A DNA stretch of 64,000 nt from Paraburkholderia bryophila (GCF_003269035.1 NZ_QLTK01000001.1:620001-684000), one strand, 5' to 3'. Positions 44,054 through 52,729 are shown, numbered from the stretch's first letter. Numbers and translations: made by a program. Notes: a model not told the origin generated them from the sequence alone.

Positions 44054-44533
44054 TCAACCCTTCGACGCCTCTTCGATATTGCGCGCGCCCTGCTTCATCA
44101 ACTCCGCGATCTGGTTCACTGCCGCCTGCTCCAGTTGCATCACGCCGCCGAGCACGTTCAGGCCCGCCTGTGCCATCCCCGTGACGCCGTTCGCCGTATT
44201 GGCCGTGCCTTGCGAGAACGCACCCAGACGGCCGGCGCCCCCCTGCATGCCGGCCGCGAGCTTCTGCGGCATCGCGGCCGCGGCCTGGCTGGCGGCCGTC
44301 GCCGCCGAAGAAACCTTGGCCGCGAACGACGCGCGCGTGCCCTTGCCGGCCGCCGCCGTCGATGCGCTACCGCCGTTGCCGGCCAGCGCGTTCAGCTTCG
44401 CATCCGCTTGCGGACCGGCGTGCGGCGCGCCGCCGGCCGCCTGGCCACTGTCCGCCGCGGGCGACGGCGACGTATGCGATTCGGTGAGCGGCAGCGTGCT
44501 GCTGGAACGTCCGATCGAGGGGGAATTCGGCAT
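44054..44533 (-). CDS. Pilin-like/harpin-like secreted protein with HrpY-type C-terminus
   Basis: A 159-residue protein rich in Ala, Gly, Ser and Gln, free of cysteine, without signal peptide. The first 75 residues are Ser/Pro-rich and disordered; the rest is small-residue helix. Residues 132-159 align without gaps to residues 27-54 of HrpY (12 of 28 identical, about 7 conservative), sharing M-Q-[LV]-E-Q at the start and N-[IV]-x-x-A-S-[KR]-G at the end. AGGAG lies before the ATG. A perfect hrpII box lies 113 nt upstream with a TAAGGT -10. It is probably an early T3SS substrate: a second pilin or needle subunit, or a rod/harpin protein. It is convergent with hpaB. I know no named homologue. 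Confidence 0.7.
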   Translation of the reverse strand: MPNSPSIGRSSSTLPLTESHTSPSPAADSGQAAGGAPHAGPQADAKLNALAGNGGSASTAAAGKGTRASFAAKVSSAATAASQAAAAMPQKLAAGMQGGAGRLGAFSQGTANTANGVTGMAQAGLNVLGGVMQLEQAAVNQIAELMKQGARNIEEASKG

Positions 44534-44646
44534 GGTGCGGGCTCCTGGTGTGAATGTGCGCCGCACGAGCGAAGCACGGGACAACGACATCGAACGGACG
44601 TCCTTATCGACCTTACAACTCACGTGCGGCGCCTGCCGGCGTGGCG

Positions 44647-44670
44647 CGAACCCGTGTGCGCGAATGCGAA
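44647..44670 (-). promoter_or_regulatory. hrpII/PIP box for the pilin-like gene
   Basis: CGAA (44647-44650), 16 nt, CGAA (44667-44670): minus-strand TTCG-N16-TTCGC. The -10 TAAGGT lies at 44615-44610 after 30 nt. The start at 44533 is 113 nt downstream. Confidence 0.83.
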
Positions 44671-44831
44671 GCGCAACGTGGCATCGCCCGGCACGAGCCG
44701 ACGCGGCACGCGAAGTCGGCGCTCGCCTGCCATCGCCTGTCCTCGCCTGTCCTCCTGTCCTCGCCCGGTGCTCGCCTGAATGTTCGCGGCGCGCCCGCCC
44801 CCCCGTCACGCCTCCACCGCCGCCCGGTGTG

Positions 44832-44855
44832 TTCGCGCCTCTCGACGCCGGTTCG
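44832..44855 (+). promoter_or_regulatory. hrpII/PIP box for the GNAT gene
   Basis: TTCG (44832-44835), 16 nt, TTCG (44852-44855), each followed by C. The -10 CACACT (YANNNT) lies at 44889-44894 after 32 nt. The start at 44927 is 71 nt past the box. Confidence 0.8.
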
Positions 44856-44926
44856 CGGCCGCTCGTGTATGAGTCATACGGCAGCGGCACACTGCCGGGA
44901 CCCGTCGCTCAATCGGAGTCCGACTC

Positions 44927-45550
44927 ATGCGCCTCACCCCACTCGACAGTATCGACACGCCGCTGCTGCGGCTGCGCCCACTGACCCCCGCCGACGCCCC
45001 CGCCCTGTTCGACCAGATGCTCGGCGACGCCGGCACGATGCGTGATCTGCCGGTGTTGCGCCAGACCGGCGTGAGCCAGACCGACGCCTTCATCGCCGAG
45101 GCGTTGCGCGGCTGGGAAGACGGCAGCCTGATTCGCTACACGCTCGAATGCAAGGAGACCGGCCGGCTGACCGCGTTGATCGAATTGAAACCGGCGCTGC
45201 CGCGCGTGGAAATCGGCGTGATCATCAGCCGGCATGGCGGCGCGCGGCGACGCCGGGCCGGCGTGCTGGCGTTGCAGGAACTGATCGACTGGCTGATCGA
45301 ACAACCCGGCGTGTACCGGGTATTCGCATGCTGCGCCGTGGACGGCGCGGCGCACAGTTCAATGGAGCGGCTCGGCTTCGTCAAGGAAGCCGTGCTGACC
45401 AATCACGAACCTCGTCCGAATCGCGGCCTCGTTGCCGCCGACAGTTATCTGTTCGCCCTGACGCGCCCGGCGCCGGTTCCGCCGGAACCGGCCAGCGAAG
45501 GCGTCGCGTGGTTGCGCAACACCATGCAATGGAGTCTCGAAGATGCCTGA
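44927..45550 (+). CDS. GNAT N-acetyltransferase (RimJ/RimL-like) in the HrpB regulon
   Basis: A 207-residue GNAT-fold acetyltransferase of the RimJ/RimL type: LLRLRPLTPADAPALFDQML at the start, RVEIGVIISRHGGARRRRAG covering the acetyl-CoA site, ELIDWLIEQPGVYRVFACCA and MERLGFVKEA near the end. Such enzymes acetylate protein N-termini or small molecules. A perfect hrpII box and YANNNT -10 precede it, so it should be induced with the T3SS. It may act on secretion components or host-derived compounds, or be an exported effector; the sequence does not decide. Flanked by the pilin-like gene (divergent) and the STAND regulator. Confidence 0.85.
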   Translation: MRLTPLDSIDTPLLRLRPLTPADAPALFDQMLGDAGTMRDLPVLRQTGVSQTDAFIAEALRGWEDGSLIRYTLECKETGRLTALIELKPALPRVEIGVIISRHGGARRRRAGVLALQELIDWLIEQPGVYRVFACCAVDGAAHSSMERLGFVKEAVLTNHEPRPNRGLVAADSYLFALTRPAPVPPEPASEGVAWLRNTMQWSLEDA

Positions 45551-45737
45551 CGCGGCCACGCCGGCCCGTCGACCCGCGCCATGCATTCGAAGAAGTGTTC
45601 GCCATGAAGGCAATTGTTCACTTCTCGGGCGATAATGCAAAGGTCTGACGAATCGCCGCATCGCGGTAATTCGTCACGCATGCCTTGCGAGTACCCCTCG
45701 CCGGTGGACCGAAACACTACTACGCCGGAGACCCATC

Positions 45738-48700
45738 ATGTCGCTACCGCGGCTCACTGGTCAGGTCATCGCCTTTGCGCGATTCTGGCTCTCACGCGAC
45801 GTGGGCCTGCTGATATCCGACGGCGCCGTCATCGAACTCGGCACGCGCCCGTTCACCATGCTGGCGGCCCTGCTCGAGGCCCGCGGCCGGGTGGTGTCGA
45901 CCGCCGAACTGCGCGAACTCGTCTGGCCGGGCAGCACGATCGACGCCAATACCGTGCAGGCGCAAATTTCCGCGATTCGCCGCGCCCTCGGCGACGCCCG
46001 CGATCTGATCGTCACCGTGGCCGGTCGCGGCTATCGCTTCGCGGGCGAAATCCGTGTGCTCGACACGCCCGACGCCGGACTCGATCTCGCCGCGGCGAAC
46101 GCGGGCAGCATTGCCGCGTCGCTCGCCACCTCGTTTGCGGCGACCGAGGCGGCCGGCCCGTCAGCCACGGCAACGCTCGCGTCGAGTCCAGCTTCCACGT
46201 ATGGCGCGAGATTCGGCGCGACTGCAGCGGGGCTTGCGTCGGGGTTCGCCTACGGTGCTCAATTCGGTGCGCAGTTCGGCGCGCAAATCGGTGCAGGGTC
46301 CGGTGCACGACTCGGTGCATCATCAGGCGCGCAACCCGGCACGCAATTCGGACCACAATCCGGCACACGCTCCACGTCGGCGCCCGCCGCAGCGTGGGAC
46401 GCCCCGGCGGCGTCGCGTCTGGCCGCCGCTCCGGCCGCTCCGGCCGCTCCGGCCGCACCGTCCACGCCGGCTTTCCCCGCGCTGATGCCGACCAGCGCGA
46501 GCGCGTCGTTGCGCTCGCAGAGCATCGATCCTTCGCCGTTCATCGGCCGTCATGCCGAACTGTCGGAGTTGCTCGCCCTGGTGCCCACGCGCCGCATCGT
46601 GACGCTGACGGGCGCGTCCGGCGTCGGTAAAACGCGGCTGGCGATCGAAGCGGCGAGCCACCTCGGTCCGCAATTTCCCGACGGCGATTTCTGCGCGGCA
46701 CTCGCTTCGCTCGCGCAACCCGACCGCGTGGCCAACGCGATCGGTGCAGCCCTCGGCATGGAACCCGCCGGCGACCTGACCACCTCGGCCAATCTGGCCG
46801 CGCAGATCGGCGAGCGGCGCCTGCTGCTGATCGTCGATCACTGCGATCATCTGAGCGAAGCGGCGGCGGCCCTGATCGATACGCTGGTCGCGCACACCAC
46901 CGGCTTGCATGTGATCGCCACGTGCGAGTCGCCGCTGTTCATCGGCGGCGAGGCGGCGGTGCCGGTGGCCGCCTTGCGCGTGCCGCCCGAACAGACCGAC
47001 GAGACACCCGCCACGCTCGACTACGACGCGCTGCGGCTCCTCTTCACCCGCCTCGCGCACTGCCTGAAGGCGGCGGCACCGCCCGCGCCGCTGGCGGATG
47101 TGAGTCAGCTCGCGCCGGCCACCTGCGCGGCCGCGGCGCTGATTTGCCGGCGCGTCGACGGCGTGCCGTTCGCGCTCGAACTGGCGGCGGCGACCATCGC
47201 CGGCCAGGTGAGCAGCGGCATGCCGCCGGAAGATGCGATCGTGGCATTCGCGCGCGAACTCGACACCGTCATGACCCATCGTGGCGGCGGCCGCCGTATC
47301 GTGCTGCCGCGCGCGGCGATCGTGCACGTCATGCTCGATCTGTCGTACGCCGCGCTCGAAGCGCCCGCTCGCACCATGCTGCGCCGGCTCGGCATTTTCG
47401 CCACGGCGTTTTCGCACGAGGCCGCCTACGAAATGCTCAGCGCGTTCGGCAGCGATTACGGTCTCGAACCGCCCGAAGCCCACCAGCTGGAACACCAGCT
47501 TCATACGTTGATGGAGGCGGGGCTCGTGAATGCGGTCGATTGCGACGGCACGTTGCGGCTGCGCCTGCCGCCCGCCGTGCGCCGGTTTTCGCTCGACGCG
47601 CTGGAGCGTAATCGCGAAAGCGCCGAGGCCGGCCTGCACCATGCGCAGTACGTCGCCCGCGACATGGCGCGCCGGTTCGGCGCGGGCGTCGCCATGGCCA
47701 CCGCGCACAGCCGCTACGATATCGATGCGTTGCGCGCCGCGCTGGAGTGGGCCGTCTCCGTCGACAAGGTGGAGCTGTGCACCGAGCTGCTCGACAACAC
47801 CGCGCCGATCTGGGCCGCGCTCGCGTTGGTCGACGAATACATCGGCTGGGTGCGGGCGGTGCTGGCGCGGGTGGACAGCGTGTCGATGCGGCGCATCCGC
47901 GACGAGATGCGGCTGCGCGCCGTGCTCGCGCGGGCGCTGACGCTCAAACGCAGCGCGTCGGCGGAGATCGTGCAGAGCTGGCAGCGCACCTACGACCTCG
48001 CCAACATCTGCGCCGATACGCCGTACCGCCTGCGCGCGCTGTTCTGCCTCGTGATGTGCGCGCTCGACGCCGGCGAGATCAAGCATTGCCGCTGGCTGTC
48101 CGGCCAGTTCAGCGAGATCGCGCCCATCGCGCACAGTCCGGTGGTGAGCATCAACGCGCGGCGGATCGAGGGCGTCGTCACGGCGTATGGCGGCGACTTC
48201 GACACCGCGCTGCGTCTGCTCGCGCCGGTGGTCGGACTCAACGACGAAGCCGACGGCGTCGACGAAGAAGTCAGCCGCGAGGCCAATGCCGTCGCCACCA
48301 GTTACGGGCTCTCGCTGCATCTGGTGGCCCGGGCGATTCATGCCGTCACGCTGTGGCTGGTCGGCGAACCGCAGACGGCCGCGCCGCTACGCGTCACGAT
48401 TCGCGACCCCGCCGACGAGAGCGAGCCGCTCGCGTGCTGCATCGCGCTCAGCCTCGCCTGCGCGCTCGCCGCGCTCGACGACGACATCGCGCTCACCGAG
48501 TCCTGCGCCGCGGCACTCGTCACGCGGGCACGCGCGGCGGGCGTCAGACGGTGGCTGCGCGTCGGACTCGATTTCCAGCTTTGGCTCGATGCCCGGCGCG
48601 GCGACGAGGAAGCCGCCCTGCGGTTGATCGGCGGCGCGGCGAAACGCATTGCGCGCGAACGCGTGCAGGTGCCTGACATCGCCTTCATCGCCACGCTGTT

Positions 48701-48998
48701 GCCGCGTATCGCGCTGCATGACGCGCCCGACCTCGCGGCGTCGCTCGGCGCGACGTTACGCGACGCCGTGACCCGCAGCGAGCGAACCGGCGAGCTCTGG
48801 TATGTGCCCGAACTGTTGCGTCTGGAGGCGATGGTGCGTCTGCGCAGCGGCGACGATCCGGGCACCGTGCGTCCGCTGCTCGAACGCGCGTTGCAACGGG
48901 CCCGGCAGCACGGCGCGCAACGGCTCGCGCTGCGTATCAATGTGGATCTCGAAGCGCTGGAGGCTTCGGTGGGCGTGGGGCTGCTTCGCGTGCGATGA
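45738..48998 (+). CDS. Winged-helix/STAND-type ATPase transcriptional regulator
   Basis: A 1086-residue protein. Residues 20-112 are an OmpR-type winged helix (ELGTRPFTMLAALLEARGRV to TVAGRGYRF). A low-complexity linker follows (120-265) with Gly-Ala-x-Phe/Ser repeats. The NB-ARC/STAND ATPase core is at about 270-600, with Walker A GASGVGKT at 292-299, a Walker B-like RRLLLIVDHCD, and VDGVPFALELAAA as the GLPLA-type motif. The C-terminal 480 residues are helical repeats of TPR type. It resembles the winged-helix ATPase regulators found widely in Burkholderia; such proteins sense a ligand through the repeats. No hrpII box precedes it. Its last codons lie in a sequence that is duplicated just downstream. 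Confidence 0.82.
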   Translation: MSLPRLTGQVIAFARFWLSRDVGLLISDGAVIELGTRPFTMLAALLEARGRVVSTAELRELVWPGSTIDANTVQAQISAIRRALGDARDLIVTVAGRGYRFAGEIRVLDTPDAGLDLAAANAGSIAASLATSFAATEAAGPSATATLASSPASTYGARFGATAAGLASGFAYGAQFGAQFGAQIGAGSGARLGASSGAQPGTQFGPQSGTRSTSAPAAAWDAPAASRLAAAPAAPAAPAAPSTPAFPALMPTSASASLRSQSIDPSPFIGRHAELSELLALVPTRRIVTLTGASGVGKTRLAIEAASHLGPQFPDGDFCAALASLAQPDRVANAIGAALGMEPAGDLTTSANLAAQIGERRLLLIVDHCDHLSEAAAALIDTLVAHTTGLHVIATCESPLFIGGEAAVPVAALRVPPEQTDETPATLDYDALRLLFTRLAHCLKAAAPPAPLADVSQLAPATCAAAALICRRVDGVPFALELAAATIAGQVSSGMPPEDAIVAFARELDTVMTHRGGGRRIVLPRAAIVHVMLDLSYAALEAPARTMLRRLGIFATAFSHEAAYEMLSAFGSDYGLEPPEAHQLEHQLHTLMEAGLVNAVDCDGTLRLRLPPAVRRFSLDALERNRESAEAGLHHAQYVARDMARRFGAGVAMATAHSRYDIDALRAALEWAVSVDKVELCTELLDNTAPIWAALALVDEYIGWVRAVLARVDSVSMRRIRDEMRLRAVLARALTLKRSASAEIVQSWQRTYDLANICADTPYRLRALFCLVMCALDAGEIKHCRWLSGQFSEIAPIAHSPVVSINARRIEGVVTAYGGDFDTALRLLAPVVGLNDEADGVDEEVSREANAVATSYGLSLHLVARAIHAVTLWLVGEPQTAAPLRVTIRDPADESEPLACCIALSLACALAALDDDIALTESCAAALVTRARAAGVRRWLRVGLDFQLWLDARRGDEEAALRLIGGAAKRIARERVQVPDIAFIATLLPRIALHDAPDLAASLGATLRDAVTRSERTGELWYVPELLRLEAMVRLRSGDDPGTVRPLLERALQRARQHGAQRLALRINVDLEALEASVGVGLLRVR

Positions 48999-49143
48999 GA
49001 TCGCCTGGCTCGCCGCCTGGGGGGCATACGTGCGCCGGACCGGCGTCGATCTACAGGCGCTGAAGGCTTCGGCCGGTGTGGCGTGCTTCGCGTTCGGTGA
49101 CATCGCTTCGCCCGCTGCCTGGGGGTGTCATACGTGCTGCATA
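48942..49143. repeat. Imperfect ~100-bp tandem duplication carrying the effector promoter
   Basis: Copy 1 (about 48942-49040) is the 3' end of the STAND regulator gene plus downstream bases; copy 2 (about 49045-49143) is non-coding. Shared landmarks, at an offset of about 103 nt, are GT(G/C)GATCT, GAAGGCTTCGG (GGAGGCTTCGG in copy 1), CTTCGCGT, GCCTGGGGG and CATACGTGC. Only copy 2 has both halves of the hrpII box; copy 1 has TTCG-N16-CTGG. Confidence 0.75.
49087..49110 (+). promoter_or_regulatory. hrpII/PIP box for the AWR-like gene
   Basis: TTCG (49087-49090), 16 nt, TTCG (49107-49110), each followed by C. The -10 TACCGT (YANNNT) lies at 49142-49147 after 30 nt. The start at 49182 is 71 nt past the box, the same distance as for the GNAT gene. 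Confidence 0.85.
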
Positions 49144-49181
49144 CCGTGGGTTCAACCGCCGCTCGTTGAACGCCACTCGCC

Positions 49182-52100
49182 ATGTCCGACATCCATGCCG
49201 TACCGCCGCGCGTGCCCCACGCGCCGGAAACCGAAGCAGCCGAAGTTCCTCCAGTGCCGGGGCACCGGCCCGGCGAAGCGCCCGCGGCGACGCCCGCCGG
49301 CGCACCGCAAGCGCGGCCGCTGGTCGACGACACGCTGCTGGGCCGGCTCGGTAATAGCCTGTCGCGAACCGGCGCGCGACTAAGGGCGAGCAAGTTCGAT
49401 GTCAGCACCGCGCTGTCGCAAGCGAACCGGCACGGCAAGCCGTTCGCACCGGCCGATTTCACGGCTAACGGTGAGCGGTATGCCGCAAAACCGGTGGCGG
49501 GGTCGGCCGCGGCGGCCACACCGCTGGCCAAAAGCGAACGGCAGAGCCGACAGGCGCTTGGGAAGACGGCGCGGGCTTCGGGTGCTTCAGCGGGTGCTTC
49601 AGCGGCTGCTTCTGCGGCTGCTTCTGCGGCTGCTTCTGCGGCTGCTTCTGCGGCGGCGTTGGTTGCTTCGCCTCCGGCTGCTTCGGCTGCGCCCATCGCG
49701 GCGACCGCGCACGCCGCCACGCCTGCCGCCGCACACGAGCAGCCAGCCTCGACGATCCCCCTCGACGCCATGGCCAGCGAAGCCGCGTTGCGCGAGTACG
49801 TCGGCCATCAGCTCCCGGCGCCTGCGAACGATCTGCTGGCGCAGGCCACCCTGTCGCATCGCCTGAACGCATTGGGTGGCCCGGATGCCGCGTTGCCGGC
49901 GAGTCGCGGCGCGCTGGTGGCCCAGGCCTTACACGGCGCGACGATCGGCGATGCGCGCAGCGCCAACGACGTGCTCGGCGCACTCGAACACCTCGACTTC
50001 GCGCAGATGCACACCGCCCGCTCCAGCACGCCGGCCGAAGCCGGCGCATGGCAGGTCGCGCGCACGCTGGCGCGCACCGATGCCGGCTTCGAAGCACTCA
50101 CGCAGTTGCGTCACGGCGGCCAACCGCCGCCCGGCAATGCGTCGACCCAACTCGCGCAGCGCATGATGCTGCAAGCCGCCGACGCGCTCGACCCGCCGCT
50201 CCACGGCGCGGGCCCCGCGCAAGACCCGGCGCCCGCGGCGGTTGCCGCACGCGCGGCGCCAGCCGCCGGCACGGCCGTTGGCGACACCCCGCTCGCCTGG
50301 CAAGCCTACGACGCGGCAGCGACCCTGACCACGCAAGGGCGCGGCGCGTTGAACGCCGATCAGAAAGGCGCGTTCTTCGCCTGGCGTCAGAACTTCCGCG
50401 ACGACGGGCGCGGCAGCGATTTGTCCCAGGCACGCGAGCGTCTGAACAAGTTTTCCGCGAAGACTATCGACCGGGTCGGCGAAAACCGCTGGAAGAGTTT
50501 CTTTCCGCGGCTCGTGGGCAAACGTAGTTCGCCGCTCTCGGCGTTGCGCTTCGGTACGCAAGGCGTGCCGCGCAAAACGGTCGGTGCCGAACAGGCGAAA
50601 TTCGAGGACAGCATGCGCGAGGCGTTGGCGCCGCTGTGCGAGCGCCCGGAAATGCGCGCCGCGGCGGCGCTGTCGCACGCGCGTCCGGAGCAGTCGATCG
50701 CCGAGCTCGCCGCGCTGCACGTCTGGCTCGAAGCCGGCGGCTTTCCGAACGGCCGGCTCGACGCCGGCCAGTTGCAGCAGGTGACCGAACGCGCGCAGCG
50801 GTTGTGCGCGGAACTGCAACCACGCGACGTCGGTTCGCCCGCCACGCTCGACCGTCTGCGCACCGAGACCACGCGTTGGGCCAACACCGACCCGCACGTG
50901 CTGGCTCGCAGCAAGCCGTTCAAATCGATCGCGAAACAGCCGTTCAATCTGGAACGGCTCGCGGCGTGGGGCAAGGTCGCCAAGGTCCCCGCCGATTCGC
51001 CGTTCTGGACCCAGGTGTCGTCCCTGAAGGATCGCGCGCGGCCGCCCAGTCCGACCGCCGACGCCGATAACACCGGCGCGGTCCGCCAAACGCTCAAGGA
51101 CGTCGCGCACGATCTGCAATCGAGTTCGCGGCTGCGTCTGACCGACGGCAGCCGGATCGGCATCAGCACGCGCGGGTTGTCGGCGAATCTCAGCAAGGTC
51201 TTGCACGCGGGCGCCGTGCCGATCGCGCCGCGCCTCGATCTGCGCGCGTCGAAAACGCGTGAGGCCGTGGTCGAACTGAGCCGCGGCACGCACGGCGTCG
51301 AGATGTTCGTCGGCACCGCCAGAACGCAGGTGCGGCATGCGGGCATCGGCGTGCTGGTCGGCTATGACGTCGACGTCGGCCTGACCCAGATGCGCGCGGG
51401 GCTCACCACCCAGGCCGTGCTGCATTCGCAGGAGTTGTCCGAGCCGAGCGGCGTGTCGCTGCGCGTGGCACGGCGCGTCAATCAGAACGGTACCGGCTAC
51501 GACGACGGCGCGATGCGCGAAAAACTCGAGGGCGTCATCGATCACGTGTTCGACGAGACGACCCAGGCGCACGGCGCGAACTCGGGCGGCGCGCGCGGCA
51601 CGTGGAACCGTCTCGCCGAGCATTATTTCGACGATCCCGACGTGTCCGTCAGTTGGACGGATACGGTGGCGCGCACCGTCAAGCGCGGCGCCTCCGCCGA
51701 AGTCGGCGTGTCGGTGAGCGTGCCGAAGGTCGGCTCGCCGTTTCGCGCGGGCGCCGCGCTCGGCATCGGCTACGAGAAGACCGCGAAACAGACGCTCGAT
51801 TCGAACGAGCAAAGCGGTCGCATGCAGGTCGAGCAGCATCGGGTGGGTGCCGGCTCGCGGCTGATCGGCCGACTGAGCGGAACGGTTAGCGCGACGAAAT
51901 CGGTCGGCGCGCACGATTCGAGCGTGGGCGTGGGACTCGTGTCGCTCGATGCGCCTTCCGCGAGCATGACCTTCGCCGACGATAGTCATCTCGCCAAAGT
52001 GCAGCTGGTGCGCGAGAACGGTGCGCTGATGCATCGTGCGTGTCTGTTCGACACCGAGTATTCGAGCGCCGAGACCTACACGCGCGCGCTCGATGCGAGT

Positions 52101-52592
52101 CGCGATCAGTGGGTCGGTCTGTTCGCCGAACAGGTGCTCGACGAACAGGAGGCCGAGCGCCAGGAGGCGCGGTTGAATGGCCGGGCGGCACCGCAACAAC
52201 CGCCGGCGCGTGAAGTGGCAGAGGAACGGCTCGATCGGCATCTTGGTGACGTGAAGGCGAACCGGCGGCCGAATCAGACTTACTTTCATCGGTATCGGCT
52301 CAAGCGGGGCGCGGCTAAACAACTCGATTTGCTGGCGGCGATGGCGAAGCAGTTGCCGCCGGCGGAGACGGCGGCGGGACATCGGCAGATCGATGCGAAG
52401 GTGGATGGGATTCTCAACGATCCGGCTTCGTGGATGCCGATCGAGCTGAAGGTTAAAGAGCGCACGACGAGCACGCGGAGCCCGGGGTTTAACTTCGCGC
52501 TGCAGTTGAATACGCAGACGAGCGCGACCGGGGACCGGGAGCTGTTTGCGGAGAGTATTCCGTTTGCGTTGGTGGATCGGTTGGATGGGTAG
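49182..52592 (+). CDS. Large candidate type III effector, AWR/RipA-like
   Basis: A 1136-residue protein without signal peptide, with a Pro/Ala-rich N-terminus that fits a T3SS export signal. Residues about 130-165 are Ala-Ser repeats encoded by 12-bp tandem units. The middle (280-620) is helical; the C-terminal 480 residues are Gly- and beta-rich, with LRLTDGSRIGISTRGLSANL, THGVEMFVGTARTQVRHAGI and LLVGYDVDVGL-type strands, then VSVPKVGSPFRAGAALGIGY. I associate this pattern with the AWR (RipA) effector family of Ralstonia and Burkholderia, from memory and with moderate certainty. A perfect hrpII box with -10 stands 71 nt upstream. Host target unknown. Confidence 0.65.
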   Translation: MSDIHAVPPRVPHAPETEAAEVPPVPGHRPGEAPAATPAGAPQARPLVDDTLLGRLGNSLSRTGARLRASKFDVSTALSQANRHGKPFAPADFTANGERYAAKPVAGSAAAATPLAKSERQSRQALGKTARASGASAGASAAASAAASAAASAAASAAALVASPPAASAAPIAATAHAATPAAAHEQPASTIPLDAMASEAALREYVGHQLPAPANDLLAQATLSHRLNALGGPDAALPASRGALVAQALHGATIGDARSANDVLGALEHLDFAQMHTARSSTPAEAGAWQVARTLARTDAGFEALTQLRHGGQPPPGNASTQLAQRMMLQAADALDPPLHGAGPAQDPAPAAVAARAAPAAGTAVGDTPLAWQAYDAAATLTTQGRGALNADQKGAFFAWRQNFRDDGRGSDLSQARERLNKFSAKTIDRVGENRWKSFFPRLVGKRSSPLSALRFGTQGVPRKTVGAEQAKFEDSMREALAPLCERPEMRAAAALSHARPEQSIAELAALHVWLEAGGFPNGRLDAGQLQQVTERAQRLCAELQPRDVGSPATLDRLRTETTRWANTDPHVLARSKPFKSIAKQPFNLERLAAWGKVAKVPADSPFWTQVSSLKDRARPPSPTADADNTGAVRQTLKDVAHDLQSSSRLRLTDGSRIGISTRGLSANLSKVLHAGAVPIAPRLDLRASKTREAVVELSRGTHGVEMFVGTARTQVRHAGIGVLVGYDVDVGLTQMRAGLTTQAVLHSQELSEPSGVSLRVARRVNQNGTGYDDGAMREKLEGVIDHVFDETTQAHGANSGGARGTWNRLAEHYFDDPDVSVSWTDTVARTVKRGASAEVGVSVSVPKVGSPFRAGAALGIGYEKTAKQTLDSNEQSGRMQVEQHRVGAGSRLIGRLSGTVSATKSVGAHDSSVGVGLVSLDAPSASMTFADDSHLAKVQLVRENGALMHRACLFDTEYSSAETYTRALDASRDQWVGLFAEQVLDEQEAERQEARLNGRAAPQQPPAREVAEERLDRHLGDVKANRRPNQTYFHRYRLKRGAAKQLDLLAAMAKQLPPAETAAGHRQIDAKVDGILNDPASWMPIELKVKERTTSTRSPGFNFALQLNTQTSATGDRELFAESIPFALVDRLDG

Positions 52593-52729
52593 GGGTGGGA
52601 ATCGCGACCGCGTACATGGATGCGGTCCCGAACACGCTGCGAAAGCTCGTTTGTTAGCGTATAGCCCCGTTTTCATGGCTCAGGCGTCCGTCATACCCCG
52701 GAGCCGAGGCCCCTCAGTCAAGCCTTGAA

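Noticed and set aside
44570..44594. CGAA-N17-CGAA near the pilin-like gene
   Set aside because: Spacing is one base too long; the perfect N16 element at 44647-44670 is the better candidate.
46323..48341. 672-residue minus-strand frame opposite the STAND regulator
   Set aside because: Antisense shadow; the plus strand shows Walker A and winged-helix motifs.
49066..49090. TTCG-N15-TTCG directly upstream of the AWR-like box
   Set aside because: Spacing is one base short, and the overlapping N16 element at 49087-49110 has the correct -10.
49929..52676. 915-residue minus-strand frame opposite the AWR-like gene
   Set aside because: Antisense shadow, very rich in Arg, His and Gln; the plus-strand gene has a ribosome start and hrpII promoter.
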